In this document: in pieces, positions 21,537 through 34,219 of the stretch
Numbering within the stretch: position 1 is the stretch's first letter
Layout: every line of letters begins with the position of its first letter
Assembly (NCBI GenBank): GCA_029706075.1
Contig: JAINUG010000018.1
Coordinates: forward strand, 2,503,001 to 2,567,000
Direction of reading: 5' to 3'
From: Aldrovandia affinis
Lineage: Eukaryota > Chordata > Actinopteri > Notacanthiformes > Halosauridae
Length of the DNA stretch: 64,000 nt
The notes under the pieces: model-generated
Seen by the model: only the letters and a program-made list of their open reading frames with translations
Databases searched by the model: none
Told to the model about the DNA's origin: nothing
Made by a program: the position numbers and the translations under genes

Positions 21537-21890
21537 CTCTCCAACATTGTCTACAAGCTGCGACTTCATCTAAGGTGCCAGATAGTAGTGCTGCACCGCG
21601 ATCGACGCGCCCCGTACCTGGGCGACGAAGAATACCCCTCGACCCCAAGACAGAGACAACTTAACTCCCCCAGCGACTCACCATCAGAGGCATGGACCCT
21701 GGTTCACCGCCGCCACCCTGCCGCCGGGTCCTGACCAGAGACATTGCCGACGCCTGCAGCCAGCCTGACATCGCCGCCCAGATGTCGGGGAAGGGAGAAG
21801 CAGGAGACCACCAGCATGGTTTGATGACTTTGTCCCAGTAGACCGGGTTAGATGCAACGAGGATGCTGCTATTTTTTTAAAGGGGGGTAG

Positions 21891-22278
21891 TGTAACAGGG
21901 GTCAGCTAGTCTAGCTACGGAAATGCTAGCCGACCTCCATTGTACTTTGGGAATAGCATGCTAGGTGGCTAACAGTAACCTAGGAAACTGCAACATGTCC
22001 CAAAGGTCCTTGCAGCCAGCTAGACATAAGATTATTAGCTAGCTATGTTAATAAATGTGTAACGGTTCTAATGTAAAGAACCACATATATCTGGAATGAA
22101 AGCCCCTTTTCCCCTGCTGCAAATCATGTTTGAATGTGTATATATGCCGACCAACTATATGGGTTGCGAGTGTGCCCCATGTGATTCTGTGCTTACGTCC
22201 CATGTGCTACATGCTATTTTAATAAAGAAGTAGTACTGCAATTGAAAAGCAATTGATTCCATGGCATCCACCGCTGCA
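21891..22278 (+). repeat. 3' LTR of gypsy element 1
   Basis: A polypurine tract (aaaggggggtag) ends at 21890 and the LTR begins TGTAACAGGGG. It ends near ccaccgctgca at 22278. An AATAAA signal lies at 22221-22226. No matching 5' LTR is in the window, so the left part of this element has been lost. Confidence 0.65.
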
Positions 22279-24060
22279 ATATTTTTTGCAAGCATTTTTT
22301 ATTATGACTGAATATTTTCATGATTTTTGTTATTTGATCACACGTCGACATTAGTCTTTCTTGCACAAGACCGCTAAACAAGAAGCCATGTCGCTTTTCA
22401 AGTCCGATTCAAACTCTCTTGAACAATTTCCACTGCAACCTCCATTGTTCATGAATGGAGAGAGGGATGTATCCCCCAACAACAAATTACATGCTCAATT
22501 CACGAAGAGTAGATGAACCAGATGATAACCAGATGACCTCTGTTTACCAAAATAAAGTAGGCAATTTAATCTGGAATTTGTATTTAGCAAATTACAGGCA
22601 TAGCAGATTCGTACAGGATTAAAATGACAGCGGGGTCATTTCTATATTCTGGGATCCATGGAATACTCGTCTTGTACGAATAGGGCTTGAGTGTAATTGT
22701 TGTCATCAGTTTTGTTTGCAACTTATAGTAGGATCTGATGCATGATATTGGGAACCACACCTTCATTTTCAGTAGTTTTATAGATATGGATTTCTTTCTT
22801 TAAAATACAGCAGACAAGAGGAAACTATGTGTCTTCTGTGCAGTTCCATAATAAATATGTAAAATGTTATATACTGTACATAGTTTTTTATAATGAATGA
22901 ATTAAATAATGAATTACTATTTTAATAAGCCCTTTGCTTTATTTATCTTTGTTATCTGCCTAACTCCATCCAATGAATACAGAGCTGTCAGGATTAATCT
23001 TAGTTTGTTACTTCAATAAGATGCCAATGATGGATACATTACTGAATAAGGAGTGAATCTGAGTGAAAAATACAATAGCAGAAATGTAAGTACTCTGATA
23101 CTGTATGACTCAATACCACACTGTAAAAATGTGACAAAGCTCACTGCTACATACTACATAAACTATGAAAGATACAAAAATGAATTCATTTCCATTAAAT
23201 ACTTAAGAGCCGTTATGATTATGTAACAATAAAGAAGAAATAAAGCACTTGCACTTTATATAAGCATCCAAAATGAAATAGCAGGTGACAGCATTGCACA
23301 ATAGCAAGCTAGGCTAACGTATGCTATTGCAACATTGATCTCATGCAAAGTTATAAAATGCATTGTCGGCGCAAATATTACTTGATGTATTTAAGATATG
23401 ACGCTATGAAATAATAAACATTTACAGACGATGCTTTCACAAACATAAAACAAGGATAGCAGCAGATAAAAGGGAACAGGTCTGCTTCTCGAGATGTGAC
23501 TTATTAACAATTATCTTCCTTGTTTTTAGGTCACAGAAACAAGCTACCTCCTGTTAAGACAAACTGTCACTAGGGGGTGCCAAAACACAACTAAAAGCAT
23601 GTACAAGGAGTAAAGTACAAAATGTCTAAATGTATAGGTGACATTTTAAGGCAAATCTAAATACATTCATATATTAAACTTGAACCAGATAAATGAGTGT
23701 TTAAAACTAGGCTATAATAATGCATTGTGTGTATGTCCATAAGGTTTTCTGATGAATTTATGCAGGTTTTAAGCCTTGAAAATAAGGGCATCTATCTCTA
23801 GGGGGGTTTGCACCTATGCTGTTTCAGTTTTACACTGAGAGCTTTATTAGCCAATAGGGTAAAGCTATAATTGCACTACCACTACTCACTGTTTAGACGA
23901 TCGGCTAGGCCAGGCATGATTCTATATACAGACGGATCAAAAATATGATAAGTTACACTCACTCACAATTCCGTATGTAAACCCTTTTGCATTTCCAAAA
24001 TATGATTTACGTTTACAAATTGCAATTTATGTTTACAAAAGTTTTTTTTGTGTATATATG

Positions 24061-24127
24061 CATTTTTTACAGTGAATTCACTTCATACAATGAGGGATTG
24101 TATGAAGTGAATTCACTGTAAAAAATG
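24061..24127. repeat. perfect inverted repeat, 31-bp arms, 5-bp loop
   Basis: The left arm 24061-24091 (cattttttacagtgaattca and on) is an exact reverse complement of 24097-24127, with loop gaggg between. The structure would form a strong hairpin as DNA or RNA. Confidence 0.9.
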
Positions 24128-26919
24128 TAAAAAACCCTCCAAGGTCCTCAGAAGCATTTGTTTTTGTAGATAGATAACAATAAAGGTAGATAACATTACA
24201 TTTATAACAAACACAAACAGTGGGGTTTACCTGGCTCTGGCAGGACGTACGAACACATTTTAATATAAAGTTGGCAACTGATTACACTTTAACATAATCA
24301 TGCGCAGCAATAACGGCATACACAATTCATTAGGAATGGTATTACAATGTGTGACATTAGTTTTCTTGCATGTATAGTATACATCTTTGTATACTTTTAT
24401 AATTTTTTAGGATATATTATGCTTTTCAAATAATAATATTTATATATGTACCATTTTATTCATTAACTTTTTACATTTATTTCCAGGACAGTTGAGAATC
24501 ATTTTGAAGTGGCAACAATTTACTTTCCCATGGTGTAATATCCTCTTAATACTTTAGTCTGGAGATGTGAACATTAAGCTTGATAGCAAGCTGTGAATTT
24601 CAATTTTGATGTAGACAGTAAATATGCAGTATTAATATTAGAATTATACTGTTGAAGTAAATGACAACACACAACAACAAATAAATGTCTTTGCCAACAT
24701 AATATTCCATTTACCCTTGTATTTTGCATACAGAATTTAAGATAATTAGAGACATTTATTACATAAAGCAGTGTTGTGCAAACATTTTTGTTTGTGATGG
24801 TATTTCAATGCACATTCACTAATCAACTGTTTACTACAGAACTTGCAACTGTTGGGTAAATTCAAATTATTAGTGTGCGATTGATTTAAATTGCAAATTA
24901 AATCCAACGCATTGCAAGGGGTTAGGATGGCCATAGCTTCATGAAAAAACAATCACACCACACAACTCCTTTGTATAATCCATGAAAAAGTGTGGACATA
25001 TTTTAATGAAATGTGGTGAAATTGGCTTTTGCACAAGGAAAAAATAATTAGATTTTAGGGGTGCAATGGCACCTGTTTAGGGTTGTGGAGATGCAGTATA
25101 ACATTACTACTGAGTGCCACTTTAGTTTTATCTGTCACATATGGGTGACCATAAATGGTTGTATTAAAATGCTGTGCGATAATTTTATCCCTCTTTAATG
25201 ATTTAGTAACAAGCTTCCCAATACAATTATAGGCTTGAATTGGCCCGTGTTTGTTTCCCCTGTCTGTTACTTAAATACATGTTCACACTACGACAATATG
25301 TATTACTTGTAGTACAAACAATCTATTGTGGCCTAGAGAGCATGTTTTGCATAACATATTAAACTATCATATAAAAATTCTGGTATAATTATATCATATA
25401 TCTGCTCTTGCCCTCGGCCATTCCAATATTATCTCAAACCTTTGAATAATGATTAATAAGTACAATTTCTTTATACAACTGTTTCAGGAAACATTTAAAT
25501 GCAGATTTGCATCATTGTTTTACACATTTCTGTGGTATTTGAGAAAATAATCATTTCCAGTTTGGAGTATAACTAGATATAAAATATTTAAAAGATAATA
25601 GCTATTCTGAGTCATTTGTCTTATCAAAGTACATATAATTTGGTTTCCTGTGAATCATTTAAAAAGAAAATATGTAATTATTAGACATATCATGTTTGTC
25701 ATATACAGTAAATATATTTATTTTGGTAGGTCTTACAACAGCCCTTTTAGTAAAATTTTTAAAATCAAAACATTTAACAGCTGCAGAGCTATTGTAAATC
25801 AACTGTCATACAGTATGTCTATATCCCTTCATTGGAATTGACATAACTCTTTTATAGAAACAAAAACTATTATATTCGGTGTGATGAAAGTTGCTTTAAG
25901 TCATTTATTAAAGTAGTGTGTGAAAAACAGATTTGTTTCATAAATAATGTACCATTTTCAATTAATAATCTGCTCCTATGAATTGTGTCATGTGGGGTCA
26001 TGTTTATATATTACGCTTTAACATTTCTCAATCAACTACATGAACTGTGTCCTTTCTGCAGGGTTTGAGTGCCCATCCAGTTTGAAGGGAGGGCAACCAC
26101 ATTCAAATACTTGAACTTTTGGACCGGTGGCTGATTAGCCCTGCGAGGTTAATACACCATTCTAGATTCTAATTTTGACCCAGTGGTCTTGACAAGCTGA
26201 TCTCAAGATAATCCCCCCCCTCCCTCAACCAACCCCAACCTCTCTCAACACTTTCTCTCTTGAATAACCCTAGACGATTATTATTATTTCTCTCCATCTG
26301 TGAGAAGTATCTGAATAGCAGGATTTCGCTGGGTCCCTCAAGCTCTTTGCCTGAGTCGAGCGCCGTCCCCGTTGCCGGGCCTCAATGTGAAATGCATGTG
26401 CTCACCTCGTCTGGCAGCTGACAGAGAGCCTTTAGCAGGATCTCTTTTTTTTGGCAATGGGATGATGGAAGGGAAAAGAAAAGCTGAGCTCATCATATCT
26501 GATTAGGCCTGACACTTTTTCAGACACTCGCTGAAATTAGTCCCCAGCAGGCTCATTCAGACCTCCCTTTTCAGAGACCCGACAAAGAGTGTGGGTGGGA
26601 CACTGGAGCCCCACGAACGAGTGGCATCTGCTGCATGTGCTTGCAGGAAGAAGGGTGAAAGAGAGGGAAGGGGTTCCGAGGCTGGTCAGGGCTGGTATTT
26701 GATAAAGTGTGCCAGATAGATGGTACCCCCTAATCCTGTTTTCCATGGTAAATATGCAGAGGAGCTTTATGTGTGAGAGGCTGACATATGGGCTAGCAGG
26801 CAGATTGTCTATTCAGACAAACACCTCCCTCCCTAGGTCTCACTCCTGCCGCTGAACTGCCACACACACATAAATACACAGCCGCACACACACATACACA
26901 GACAATACTCCTGATACAT

Positions 26920-26921
<2 letters not shown>

Positions 26922-26966
<45 letters not shown>
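26922..26966. repeat. (CA)n microsatellite
   Basis: About 22 uninterrupted CA units, with imperfect CA-rich DNA on both sides (26860-27006). Open frames read through it encode only Cys/Val repeats and are artefacts. Confidence 0.95.
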
Positions 26967-26971
<5 letters not shown>

Positions 26972-28568
26972 ACACACCCACTCCACAAGCACACGCACAC
27001 ACACACAGCCACAGCTGTCTTCTCCAGTGTGTATTTCTTTTCTTTGTCTTTGTGCCCAGAGCTGGGTTTTAAAAAGCATGGCTGAATAGACCCGGTGATT
27101 TAGCATTCAGCTGGCCCCTGTGTAGCACAGATCTGAAAACCAGCTAGACCAATCTAAAACCGTCATGTTATTCAGAGGACAGAACAACATAATTACCAAA
27201 AATAATGTATATCTCCTATGCTCCAGGAGATTGTTGAACAGAGAAGTGCTCTTCCATGATTAGACGTCCTTGGCTTTTGCGGAGTAGGGGAATGGAGAAG
27301 TTGGGGGGGTGTGAGTGAGGCGAATGCCGAAATTGCACCCTGTCTTCATCAGGAAATGAAATGGCTGTAAAGGGAAGGTTTTCTGTCTCTCTCTTTTAAA
27401 TTACACTTCTTTTGTTATTATGCATTTTACATGCAGAGCCACATCTCACACACCTGGCTGCCTCTGGTTTGAATGGGAATTGTGATTGTTTCTAAATGCT
27501 TTGAGTGTGATATTTGATCTCTTCCAATGCATTTGGAGAGGGTCCACTGCTTGAAGACAAAATATTCATGAATATTCATCAGGTTGTGTTTCCCCCCTTC
27601 TCTAATGCAGTAGAATAATTGCATTGGAATCATTGAGGCAGCGATATTGACATTGTGGAAGGGTTGGTTCAGAACAAACAGGCAGTGCTCTGTGAGCACT
27701 AATTAAGCTTGAATGTATGCAAGCTATTGGTTCTCAGCCAGAAGAACAACTTTTTTTAAAAGCTACACCAAGAACACAACACACAAGGAAGCTTCAGTGA
27801 TTTATCATATATGTCTCTGTGCTTTTATGGACCCAAAGCATGCCGCTGTGACTTCAATAATCATAGGGCACAGGGTTTGATTAGCATTTTCTGACAGCAG
27901 TAGGATGGTGTCCTTTCTTGGTTGATCATGCAGAATGTGCCCTTCTGATGCACAGTTAACAGGGATTTGAGAAATTAGGTGCTATAACTGATTCCATCTA
28001 CTATTTGGTTACCTAGTCTTTGCACTGAATATTCCAACATGCAGGCTATGGTTGTTCAAACATATTAGCCATTTTTATTATTTGGTGAACAATTTTGTAT
28101 TAAGCAAATACCTGCTTAACGTTCAACATATTACAATCATTGCAACTTGTATAGCAAATTACAGTCTATGCCTACCCTTCCCAAATAAGTTCAGTGTTGA
28201 AGTGCACAGCAGCTGACCTTATAAATAAGGTGGCAAAACCTTGACCTCAATGTCAACCATGGGGTGAAAACTGAATTGAATATGGTTGTCTTCCCTGGGG
28301 CATTACTAAACTGGGCATTACCAGAACAAGCTCATTTTAACTATATTGAAAGGATATACATACCATGCCTCCTTGCTTTTGAGATGATCAAATCCCATCT
28401 ATTTTTGATTGGAGTAGTCACACCTAAATTTGGGTATAGCCTTTCTTATTCCAAAAAAACCTAACATTTGTAGCTGATTAAAACTATGTTAAAAGCAACA
28501 GTAGGAATACACTGTTATACACTACTATACACTGTACACTATATACTATATGACATCAATAGAAATTT

Positions 28569-28875
28569 AGTGGCCAATTATACCCTCTATCTATTTCGAT
28601 TTGCCCTCCCCCATGAACTTGCCACCCATCCTCCAGATCATGTTAATTCCCCGAGGCCGGCGATGATCCGCCTCCTCCGAGATGGAAATCGCCCACCCAC
28701 TTTTTGGAGACACCCTTTTGCGCATCTCGACAAGCTCGTTCCGCATTCCTTCTCACCCCCTCCCCACTGGGACAGATAGTCAAAGCTGTCCAGCGTTCTT
28801 GGCCAGGGCCGGTCTGGCACAGTCGGGTTTCAAACTGCGGTTTAAATACGCAGCTCAATACGCTATCAGAGGCCT
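28569..28875 (-). mobile_element. tRNA-derived SINE, minus strand
   Basis: The reverse complement has a B-box-like gtttgaaac near 28833, a gtggggaggggg run, aggaggcggatcatcgcc and the tail tataattggcca. These parts match the SINEs at 314 and 43172 in order. The A box is not clear. Confidence 0.65.
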
Positions 28876-29104
28876 GCACATCCTTTTTTAAAAGTGATTT
28901 ATTTTTACTTTTTTACTTACACGTGGGTTTTGAGTCTTGAAGATTGCGGAAGATTGCAAGTAATTTAGATTCTGACCAACTGCGGAAGATCATTCCACCA
29001 CAGAGAGGTCAGGTTGGAATGACAGAGAAGAGGCGAGACCGCGAGGAGCAGCTGCCGGGCACCCGGAGGGATGAGTGTCTGGAGGTAAGGGGGAGCAGTT
29101 CCTC

Positions 29105-29158
29105 TGAGCCAGCACCAGTGATTTAAATCTGATGAGCCAGCACCAGTGATTTAAATCT
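29105..29158. repeat. 26-bp unit duplicated in tandem
   Basis: The unit tgagccagcaccagtgattt plus aaatct occurs at 29105-29130 and again at 29133-29158. Confidence 0.85.
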
Positions 29159-29179
29159 CCGGATGTAATGGAGGGTAAA

Positions 29180-29863
29180 TCAGGGCCTGAACCAGTAGGT
29201 GGCCTCTTGGGTGATCACTCCAGATGATGTGGTCCGGGTGATCACTGTGATGTGGCCCGAGAAGCACAGCTGGTCATTCAGGGTCACTCCAAGACTCCTG
29301 GCAGACTGGGACGGAGACACTATGGAGCCTTCCACAGTGATTGAAGCATCAATCATCGGGGAGCCCTTCGCTGGGAGGAAGAGCAGGTCAGTCTTCCCCA
29401 GGTTCAGCTTCAGGTGGTGGGTGGCCAGGCAGAGATGTCAGCCAAGCATGCAGAGATCAGTGCCGGGACCTGGGTCTTAGAAGGAGAGAAGGAGAGAAAT
29501 AGTTGAGTGTCATCGGTATAACATTGATAAGAAAAACCATTAGCAAAGATGACTGAACCAAGTGACTTGGTGTACAGGGGGAATAGGACGGGGCCTAGTA
29601 CTGAGCCCTGTGGGACTCCGGTGGAGGAGGTGTGGGGAGAGGAGAGGGATCCTCTCCAGGTCACCTGGTAGGATCGGTCAGCCAGGTATGACTTGAACCA
29701 TATCAGTGCAGATCCAGAGATTCCCATCTCGACGAGAGATCAGAGCAGGACCTGGTGGTCCACAGTATCAAATGCAGTTGACAGGTCGAGGAGGAGGACG
29801 GAGCTAAGAGATTGGGACTTAGCCACTTGTAGAGCCTCAGTGACCGTGAGCAGAGCAGTCTCT
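29180..29863 (-). pseudogene. L2-clade LINE reverse transcriptase fragment
   Basis: On the minus strand the order is SSVLLLDLSTAFDTVDH (motif A, near 29785), then ISGSALIWFKSYLADRSYQV, TGVPQGSVLGPVLF and CYTDDTQLFLSF (catalytic motif with YTDD in place of the usual YADD). Further downstream frames keep parts of the thumb (LNLGKTDLLFLPA, MIDASITVEGS). A stop separates motif A from the longest open part (29410-29727), and more breaks follow. The endonuclease and the 3' end are missing. It reverse-transcribes element RNA at the target site in intact relatives. Confidence 0.8.
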
Positions 29864-29865
29864 GG

Positions 29866-30510
29866 TTAGGATGGTCTATGGTTATTGGTTAGGATTAAGC
29901 AGGTCGTTCTGTAGGAGATTGTCTCATCAATCATAGTTGAGACCATATCAATAGCAGCAGGGAGGATGAACTCCTCTGCTATGCTGTGTGGTTCCTTGCA
30001 TTGTGCGACCCTGTAAATTACTTTGTAGGAGGCGAGTTTGGCATTACAAGTAACAGATGCTGTTTTAACAAATCGTCTCTGCTGACCACAATATTCTTGT
30101 AATTTTCTTTTGAAGAAATCAAGAGTCTTTCCCGTGTAACTGGGGTGTGTGGTCTCCAAGTGACGTTTCAACTTATTAGGCTTCATACTATCTGTCGCTA
30201 GCATTTTCAGACACACAGAGATCGTTCCTCCGTACCAACCTCAGTAGAATGAAGCCAAAGGAAAAGTATACCTTGTCATATGTTCTTGTTTTAGACTTTG
30301 TGACATTAATTATGTCTGACGTGTAGCTGCCTATCAGGCAGCTTTTCTTTTAGCTCCTGTCAATGTAAAAACCTTTTCCATTTTCTTTAATCTTTTTTCC
30401 CTCACAAAATGACAGGCATCAATAGGTAGCTTGGATAGTAATGTTTAAATACATTTGGTTCCGCTTGAACATCTTTTGTACCTTCCCGCCCCACACTTTG
30501 GGAAACACTG
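29866..30510 (-). pseudogene. hAT transposase N-terminal piece with BED-type finger
   Basis: The frame 29866-30216 has CLKMLATDSMKPNKLKRHLE followed by TTHP, the second half of a BED-type zinc finger, then FFKRKLQEY and EPHSIAEEFILPAAIDM. This matches the start of Buster/SCAND3/ZBED-like hAT transposases. The left side is cut by the L2 fragment. To the right, CAGTGTTTCCCAAAGTGTGG on the minus strand (ending at 30510) is the type of terminal repeat that these hAT elements carry, so the element's 5' end is kept. Confidence 0.7.
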
Positions 30511-30614
30511 TGCTAGGGTATCCGAGAGAGTGGTTGTTGCCAGATGATTCACTGAGGCAATGTTGGTTTGGACATAGGTGGACCGACCATGTTTAGCATG
30601 AGGGTGGTATTATG

Positions 30615-31647
30615 TTAGGGCAGCTGATGCATCCAGCCACTCTGCAGAGAAGGCTGGGGGGTTAGGAGTGTCAGTGGCTGACGCTGGTGGAGCTGACACC
30701 TTGCAGATACGGCTTGCATGCAACCTGGAACCATCGGTAAGGCGGAACGTGGCAGGCCTGAGTTGACAGTGGATCTGTATGGCTGATTACCAAAAGGAGC
30801 TGAGCTTGTGATCACAATGGAGTCATCTAATTCTGACCCAATCTGAGGGGCCAATCTTTCACCCTCCTAGATGTCATAGCGCTGTTTCAGGGCAGAAGGA
30901 GGGGAGGCAGGAGCTGTGTGAGGTTGGAGCCTGTCCAGGGGAAGCTGTAGCTCCTGGCCTAGCATGAGGGATGCTGGTGAGCAACCAGTGGTGGTGTGCT
31001 TTGTAGCCTTATAGTGCAACAGTGTTTGAAGCACAGCAGTGGAGACCTGGCAGCCATCCGCAAGGTGAGCTCTGATTCCATTCTTCAACGTTTGATTCAG
31101 CCGCTCCACACCCCCGTTAGCCTGAGGGTGGTAGAATGCAGTGCGGATATGACGAATGCCCCGGTCTGCCAGGAAGGAGGTGAACTCAGCTGAACTGAGG
31201 CCCGTTATCCATTGTCAGAACCCAAGGCAGGCCCCAGCGAGCGAAGAGGGAATCCAGTAAGTCCACAATGGCACGGGATGTCACCGATCCAACGGAGGCC
31301 ACTTCAGGCCATTTAGAGTGCAGATCATATGCAACAATCAGGAAACGCTGATGGTGAGGCATACCATGTAGCTGCCGCAGATGCTCCCAGGGCTTAGTTG
31401 GCCAGTTGAGGGGCTGAAGCGGGGGCGGTGGTAGAGGACCCATTTTGCCATTGATGAGACAGGCAGTGTGGTCCTTGACGATGGCTTCAATGTCCATATT
31501 GATGTCCAGCCACCACACCAGGTCTCGACACTGCTGCTTCACCTGGACAATGCCCAAATGACCCTCGTGTGCCATGGCGAGAACACGTGGTCTGAGCGCA
31601 CTTGGCACCACTGTACAGAACCCGGGAGCCACACAGGTATTGTTCAA
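30615..31647 (-). pseudogene. Ty3/gypsy integrase (element 2)
   Basis: The minus frame 31186-31647 carries the zinc-binding region (AHEGHLGIVQVKQQCRDLVW, C-x2-C partly decayed to CLING) and the core start with AYDLHSKWPE and TMDNGPQFS. A one-base shift then leads into the continuing core; the frame at 30867-31109 carries VERLNQTLKNG-type catalytic glutamate context (MERLNQTLK) and ASLMLGQELQLPLD. The last part, 30615-30854, is the C-terminal tail. The order fits an integrase following RNase H. Confidence 0.8.
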
Positions 31648-32858
31648 ACAGAGTTAATCCAGAGTTCGCTGAGAGAGCACAGGGTCCTGCTCTGAGGCAT
31701 GCTGAAGCTCCTGGAGAGACACAGTGGCTTGGATGGATGTGTGCAGCAGCTGAATGAGGTCCGGCTCCCCATGTCCAAACCAGAGTCAGTGATTGGGGCA
31801 GAGACAGAGCGGGACAAGTGATCGGCCACAACGTTCTCACGGCCAGGGGTGAACTGCAACTAAAAGTTATACTGCTGGAGGCGCTCAGACCAGCGGTGTA
31901 GCCTCAGCGGCCTGTGACCTGTGCCAGACGTGCCTAGTAATGCTGTGAGGGTCTGCTGGTCAGTCCGGAGTGTGAACGCCCAGCCATAAAGGTACATGTG
32001 CCAGCGTTCGCACCCCCAGACACATGCTAAAGCCTGTGGGCACGAGAGGCAAATGCTATGGGCTTCTCTACACCCTCCTGAAGCTGAGACAGCACCCATA
32101 GTCCAGGCAAACGGTGCATCCTTTTTAAGCAGCTGGCACAGAGGGGCGGTGGTCGCTGTATACTGGGGCAGGAACCGCAGGTAGTAGGCCATCATGCCCA
32201 GGAATGAGGCAACCTGGGCCATAGAGGTGGGCTCAGGGATGCTCTGGATTGCATCGATGTTGGACTGGAGTGGAGTAAGGCCACTGTTTCTGATGAAACC
32301 AATGAATTCAATGACAGGGGCAGAGAAAAGGCATTTCTCTCCATTGAGGGTGATATGGTGGCTGGATATTCCTGTGAACACCTGTTGGAGATGATCAACA
32401 TGGCATGAAACCGTAGGTCTAAAAGGCATCCTCGTGTACCGGAACACACCAGCGTGCATGACAAATACTGTGAGGTCCCAGCTGCTGGGGTGGAGAGGGA
32501 CCTGCAGATAACCCTGGCGGAGGTCCAACTTAGAGAACACTGTTGACCCATAAAACTGTGTTGTCAGTTCCTCTGATGTGGGCAATGGGTACTTATCTTG
32601 GATGACAGCCTTGTTCACTGCTCTAAGGTTGACACAGATGCGCAGGCCACCAGATTTCTTTTTCGCAATGACCAGGTTGGAGATCCAGGGGGAGGCATCA
32701 ACCGGCTTAATAATGCCTGCCTCCAGTAGGTGGCGTAACTCATCCATAATGCTCCCGGAAAGCCAGTTCAGCGGCTGAATCACGGGGTGTATGGCGCAGT
32801 TGAGCAGGGGTTTGTGATCAAAAGCAATGAGCCCAGTCCCTCGAACAGTGTGGGCCAT
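31644..32858 (-). pseudogene. Ty3/gypsy reverse transcriptase and RNase H (element 2)
   Basis: The longest open frame in the window (31860-32858, 332 codons). It reads DELRHLLEAGIIKPVDASPW, LVIAKKKSGGLRICVNLRAV, FSKLDLRQGYLQV (motif A), then RMPFRPTVSCHVDHLQQVF. The YxDD motif expected just after MPF is absent: about 40 residues have been removed without breaking the frame. The connection (EFIGF, VASFLGMMAYYLRFL) and RNase H (FTLRTDQQTL) follow. A single amber codon at 31860-31862 separates it from the continuing GRENVVADHLSRS segment. Long open frame notwithstanding, it cannot polymerise DNA. Confidence 0.85.
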
Positions 32859-32866
32859 TTCTGGTG

Positions 32867-33160
32867 CTATGAAGAGCAGACGGTAAGGATCGCCGATCCG
32901 CCGGAATCCAGGAATGCAAAGCCCAAGCTGGTAAAAAGATCAAGGCCCAGCAGGTTGGACCCCGCTGTGAGACATGGAACGTGGAAATCAAGCAGGGTCT
33001 TATAACCATAATACACAGGTAGCTGAATTGAGCCCACAATATCGATCCTGGAGCTGCCATAGCCGCAAAGTGTTGTGGATGGAGCACCCAGTTGCATATG
33101 GGAAAATAATTGTCTGACAGTGGCTAGGTTTAAAAGTGACACAGTAGCTCCAGTGTCCAT
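32867..33160 (-). pseudogene. Ty3/gypsy aspartic protease (element 2)
   Basis: The 97-codon minus frame starts MDTGATVSLL, with the DTGA active site of retropepsins, and continues through PVYYGYKTLLDFHV and NLLGLDLF. It sits just upstream of the reverse transcriptase frame in element order. Confidence 0.75.
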
Positions 33161-33210
33161 GAGCAGGGCAAGGCATACACCATCCGATTCAACTGTGCAG
33201 GATTACAATT

Positions 33211-33870
33211 TTACAGGGCCAGATTGGACATGATGGATTGTAGTAGTGGGCCTATTAGTGGGAGGTTAAGGGCGGGCCATCGCAGAAGCTGGACCTGAGT
33301 GACAGACCATGCGAAATGATTCAATTTTCTGCAGCGCTGAAAAACTTTCCCCCACGCAGAACAGTTCTGTGCCCTTGTAGCATATGATGCGGAGCCACAG
33401 TTCCCAAAGTGCTGTCGTGGTTGGTCACGTGACTGTCGAGTGAGCTGCACACAGGGGCCTGCATCTGAGCTGTCCGAGCACTCCGGGCAATGGAATGCCT
33501 ATGCAACAGGTCTGGAAGGCAGAGATAAGACAGGGGGCGGGGTAGTTAGCTGAGCGGTGAACTCTGCAGTGGATTCAATTTGGAATGCTTTCTGTATTGC
33601 ATTTGTGAGAGTCAGGTCATCTGGTTCACCCAGTAGCCTTTCCCGTACTTTTGTATTGTTAGAATGTTCGGCGAGCTGGTCGCGAATTAACTCTTCGTGC
33701 ATAATACCGAAATTACACAGACTAGCTAAACACCGCAAGTTAGCTACGCACTGGTGCACAGACTCACCCATTAGGTGACGGCGCAGATTAAAAAGAATTA
33801 TCCGGAGAATGATACTCTGAGAAGCTGAAAAGTGTGCATCCAAGAGACATACAGTTTCTGAATATGTGTC
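33211..33870 (-). pseudogene. Ty3/gypsy Gag with decayed zinc knuckles (element 2)
   Basis: The frame 33499-33843 holds the Gag core typical of this fish gypsy group: GESVHQCVANLRCLASLCNF, ELIRDQLAEHSNNTKVRERL. A second frame, 33211-33450, holds the nucleocapsid with GNCGSASYA and CSAWGKVFQRCRKLNHFA, in which some knuckle cysteines have been lost. The two are out of frame with each other. Gag packages element RNA in particles in intact relatives. Confidence 0.7.
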
Positions 33871-34079
33871 TGCAGTTCTCAGGGTCCTGAAAATCCGCTG
33901 CCCTCAGCACCGAGACAGTGTAGGAGCAGAGCCCACTGTCTGTCCTCGCTCACGTCTTCCAGGCCCAACACAACGATATAAGTTTTGAACAATTCCAGCT
34001 ATCGAGTCCACGGCACGGGAGGCTCGCCAGGTAAAGCCAGGAAGGGAGGAGTGAAAAGTCAGCCACCCACTCACCAATA

Positions 34080-34219
34080 TTATGTTTGAAGGAGAGAACT
34101 TGGACACCACATTTGCATTTAGTAGCTTCTTGCTTTATTGAAACTTTCTAGCCCACGACACACATTTTCACATTACCGTAAATGCCGTAGTTAGCGGAAA
34201 TAACAGGTGGTAACACAGA
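34080..34219 (-). repeat. possible 5' LTR remnant of gypsy element 2
   Basis: On the minus strand, just upstream of the Gag region, there is an AATAAAG signal near 34132-34138, as in an LTR R region. The Harbinger copy beginning at 34220 cuts off the rest. No 3' LTR with matching sequence was found next to 30600. Confidence 0.3.

Larger units (their letters stand above)
22279..28565. other. gene-free interval
   Basis: About 6.3 kb without any frame I would call coding. It holds the palindrome at 24061-24127 and a CA microsatellite at 26922-26966. The part from about 26040 to 28000 is less AT-rich and less repetitive and could contain conserved noncoding sequence, but I cannot test that here. 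Confidence 0.45.

Noticed and set aside
26793..27106. Two minus-strand open frames rich in Cys and Val
   Set aside because: They are translations of the CA microsatellite and its flanks, not genes.
31860..32858. Intact host or retroviral reverse transcriptase gene
   Set aside because: The flanking frames show a gypsy element order, and the catalytic YxDD block is missing.
33904..34110. Independent minus-strand gene upstream of gypsy Gag
   Set aside because: It lies in the expected leader region of the element, between LTR remnant and Gag, and has no recognisable protein features.
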